Positions 61,260-64,000 of a stretch of DNA of 64,000 bases are shown here, in pieces. Under the pieces are notes generated by a model. The model saw only the letters and a list, made by a program, of their open reading frames with translations, made no database searches and was not told where the DNA came from. Each line of letters opens with the position of its first letter. Position 1 is the first letter of the stretch. Both the position numbers and the translations under genes were made by a program. Source of the stretch: Casuarina equisetifolia (Eukaryota > Streptophyta > Magnoliopsida > Fagales > Casuarinaceae); contig CM052355.1 in NCBI GenBank assembly GCA_028551475.1, positions 11,706,129 to 11,770,128 on the forward strand. Direction: 5' to 3'.

Positions 61260-62706
61260 CAAGGAACATGAACTATTTTTTTACTTTGAAGTTACTAAGG
61301 ATCCTTTTTGTTAGCAAGCTATGGAAGATGAGATTCATGCCCTTGTTTAGAATTAGACTTGGGACTTTGTCCCTCTATCCTTTCATTAAAGGTTCATTGA
61401 AGACAAAAGGGTTTACAAAATCAAGTACTGTGTAGATGGATTAGTTGATCATTATAAGGCTTGTTTGATTACTAAAGGGTCCACCCAAATAAAAGGTTTT
61501 AACTACTAAAAAACCTTTTCTCATGTTGTCAAAGAAGTCACCATCCATTTCTTCATTGCTCTAGCTACTTTTTAAGGATAGCATATTCATTAGATGGACA
61601 TCCACAATACTTTTTTACATTGTGATTTAGATAAGGAGACCTACATGGACGTTTTACAAGGATTATGTAGGTAGGAGAAATCATGTGTATGTTATCTTTG
61701 CAAATCTCTATATAGTCTTAAATAGACAACTCAACAATAATATGTGAAATTCATTATTGCTCTCACTACTACACATTTTCGGTAATCTCAATATTATTAT
61801 ACTCTCCTTACTTAAAGGTTCATCCTTCGTCTATTTGCTCATATACATAGATGATATTTTGATCATGGGAAATAATGATATTGATTTCAAGGACATCAAG
61901 GATTTAGGACCTCTTAAATATTTTCTCAGCATTGAAATAGCATATTCAAAAAAATGAATCTAGCTTAGTCAACAAGAGTATGTTTTAAAGATCATTTCTA
62001 AAGTGAAATTATTAGGACACAAGCTTGTAGTTATTCCTATCAAACAAAGTACTAAGTTAATAATATTAGAATATGATGTAGGGATCTTACCTCTAAAGGA
62101 AGATCCAGTGCTCAAGGACCCATTGAGCTATTAAAGACTTGTTAGAAAACTTATTTATCTTACTATGATTAGACCGAATATTTGCTATACTATCTAAATC
62201 CTTAGTTAGAAAATTCAATATTACTCTCAATATTATGCATTTTCAATAATCTTAATATGATTATGCTCTATTTATTTAGACACAAGATTCATCCTTTATT
62301 TATTTTCATATATACGTAGATGATATTTTAATCATGGAAAACAATAATACTGACTCTAAGGATTTCAAGAAATACTTGTATTCCACTTTCTACATTAAGG
62401 ATTTGGGACTTTCCAAATATTTTTCTTAGCAATAAGATAATATGTTCACAAAAAGGACTTTACCTTAGTTAATAAAAGTATGTTTTGAAGATTATATCAT
62501 AAACAAGACCATTAGAATGCAAGCTTGTAGTTATTCCCATAAAACAAAATACTAAGTTAATGACAATAAAATATGATGTAAGGGTGTTACTTTTGGAGGA
62601 AGATCCATTGCTCAAGGACCTATCAAGTTATCAGAGACTTATTAGGAAACTTATTTATCTTACAATGACTAGACCAAATGTTTGCTATGTTGTCTAAATC
62701 CTCAAC
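61260..62706 (+). pseudogene. Copia reverse transcriptase, partly duplicated
   Basis: Pieces such as AMEDEIHALV (about 61321), KITKGSTQIKGFNY-like and MDIHNTFLHCDLDKETYM (about 61590-61650) are followed by the active site YIDDILIMG (61849 onward) in copy A. A second, diverged copy of the active-site block follows (about 62313). Both have stops. Confidence 0.75.
61745..62706 (+). repeat. Tandem duplication inside the copia RT
   Basis: Copy A about 61745-62208 and copy B about 62209-62706. Both run from ATTACTCTCAATATTA-like or ATTGCTCTCACTACTA sequence through the ATAGATGATATTTT active-site block to CTTATTTATCTTAC. Copy A lacks about 27 bp that copy B keeps (the STFYIKDLG-like part). Confidence 0.8.
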
Positions 62707-63262
62707 TAGTTTATGCATAAGTTTAAACAGTTTCATTAAATGCAACATTAAAGGTAATGAAGTATTTGAAGGGATGTTTGGGACTTATAATTCTTTTGTC
62801 ACGAGATTGCAATCTAAAGATGACAACATATTATGATACAAAGTATGTTATATGGCCTATGACCAAAAGATCAATCAATGGTTTCTATGTAAAGTTAGAA
62901 GACTTTTTATCATCCTTAAAAACAAAGAAACAATGGCCAAGCTCAAATATCAAGCCATGGCTAAGATTGCATGCAAGATAATTTGGATGTGAGGTTTATT
63001 TCAATAGATTGGACTACAAATTTAGGGACCAACAATCTTGTTTTGCAATAATAATATCGTACTTAAACTTGCAACAAATCCATTAGTGCATGAGAGGATG
63101 AAATACATTAAAATTGACTATCACTTCATCAGAAACAAAATTCAAAATGGAGTGATCAAGACCAAGGGAATAAAAATCATGAAACAGCCAGTAGATATAT
63201 TCACTAAACCCCCTTTGTCAGAGACGACATATGTATCTTTTGAACAAACTTGGGATCTTTGA
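62706..63262 (+). pseudogene. Copia RNase H
   Basis: MKYLKGCLGLIILLSRD (62757), then a YYDTKYVIWPMTKRSINGFY block and, after a shift, LATNPLVHERMKYIKIDYHF (about 63069) and IFTKPPLSETTY. These are the conserved C-terminal copia RNase H motifs. Confidence 0.8.
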
Positions 63263-63320
63263 TATCTATAAGCCACCAACTTGAGGAGGAGTATTGGAGA
63301 TATGTCATATTGAGTATTAT

Positions 63321-64000
63321 CAAGAAATTCTCTATGTTAGATCCTTCACATGGGCACAAAACTAAAGACAAGAAGCCAAAATGAATAAAAAATGAAGAAA
63401 TTCTCTTTATATTTACTCCGTACAAAAGCCTTTTATAGGTATTTTCCCACTCAGTTCTACCTTACTACACACGACACACAATACCTAAAATACACAGTTT
63501 CCAATGATGGTAACATATGACAGGTAAAACGGTAATTATGCGAATCAAGTCTCCTTCCGATTATGTGATAGAAGTTCGGGATTGTCAAGCTGGAATAAGA
63601 CATCCTCGAGGCCAGGACTCGACCAATGCTTCTTGAAATCTATTCATTGTTGCTTTCATATGGGCAGTATAGCAACGATAGCGCCAACCAGAATATGCGG
63701 CCCGGTAGCTTATGGTCCAGTCGTAAACACATTGGATTTGTCAAGCCAAAGGCATAACATTGCGATTGTCAATTTCAATTTGACTTGATATTGACTTCTT
63801 TGTTTACAGCATCACAATGTAATATGGTGAATATCCTTGTACCAGAAATTAAACATGGGAAGATAGTTGCGATTAAGACAAATAAAAGGCTGGGTTTCAT
63901 TCAAGAACTATAAATTTGGTGGTTAACACAATGTTGATCACTTTGGTTTGTCCATTCTGTTATCTCATGCACGTTGTCGGCCAATATAAACTGACGCATA
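63321..64000. other. Right flank, no gene recognised
   Basis: A 68-codon plus-strand frame (63582-63788) has no recognised domain. It may be the edge of a gene beyond the window, but this cannot be shown. Confidence 0.4.

Larger units (their letters stand above)
57438..63320 (+). mobile_element. Old Ty1/copia LTR retrotransposon, inactive
   Basis: The left LTR is about 57438-57756, with a primer site right behind it. The order gag, integrase, RT, RNase H is the copia order. A GAGGAGGAG purine tract ends at 63290, and the start of the right LTR (TATTGGAGATATG, 63291) resembles TATTAGAGATACA at 57438. Beyond about 25 bp the right LTR does not match the left. All coding regions carry stops and frameshifts, more than in the gypsy element, so this is an older insertion. 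Confidence 0.85.

Overview
The window is nuclear DNA of a dicot plant. The evidence is spliced genes with GT..AG introns, plant-only families (SCAR, Dof, HIPP, a pollen Ole e 1 protein, an epsilon-type 14-3-3) and plant LTR retrotransposons with tRNA-iMet primer sites. Species cannot be named from the sequence. No prokaryotic feature, CRISPR array, rRNA or convincing tRNA gene was seen.

Layout. 0.6-4.1 kb is a nested repeat block: a tandem array of a miniature LTR element (TRIM-type, minus strand), cut by a second TRIM-like element on the plus strand and by a 1.5-kb solo LTR. 7.46-15.48 kb is a nine-exon SCAR/WAVE gene on the plus strand; its giant sixth exon carries an in-frame repeat of about 50 residues in six copies. 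20.3-20.8 kb is a single-exon Dof transcription factor. 20.8-26.8 kb is gene-empty. 26.9-34.3 kb is a second nest: a degraded Ty1/copia integrase fragment between two copies of a 260-bp sequence, the second copy split by a 5.8-kb Ty3/gypsy chromovirus-like element with 447-bp LTRs and a near-perfect 5-bp target duplication. 36.7-53.8 kb holds four minus-strand genes: an Ole e 1-like secreted protein, a 14-3-3 protein, a DUF676 serine hydrolase/lipase (11 exons) and a heavy-metal-associated isoprenylated protein (HIPP). 57.4-63.3 kb is an old Ty1/copia element on the plus strand with an internal duplication in its reverse transcriptase.

The six genes are ordinary, independently transcribed housekeeping or regulatory genes (actin nucleation control, transcription, phosphoprotein binding, lipid hydrolysis, metal binding, secreted protein); nothing indicates a cluster or shared pathway. 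All gene models here were spliced by hand, and each keeps frame across every junction. No new multi-gene system was found. The most unusual items are the tandem TRIM array with its nested insertions, the repeat expansion in SCAR, and a stop-codon-only last exon in the 14-3-3 gene.
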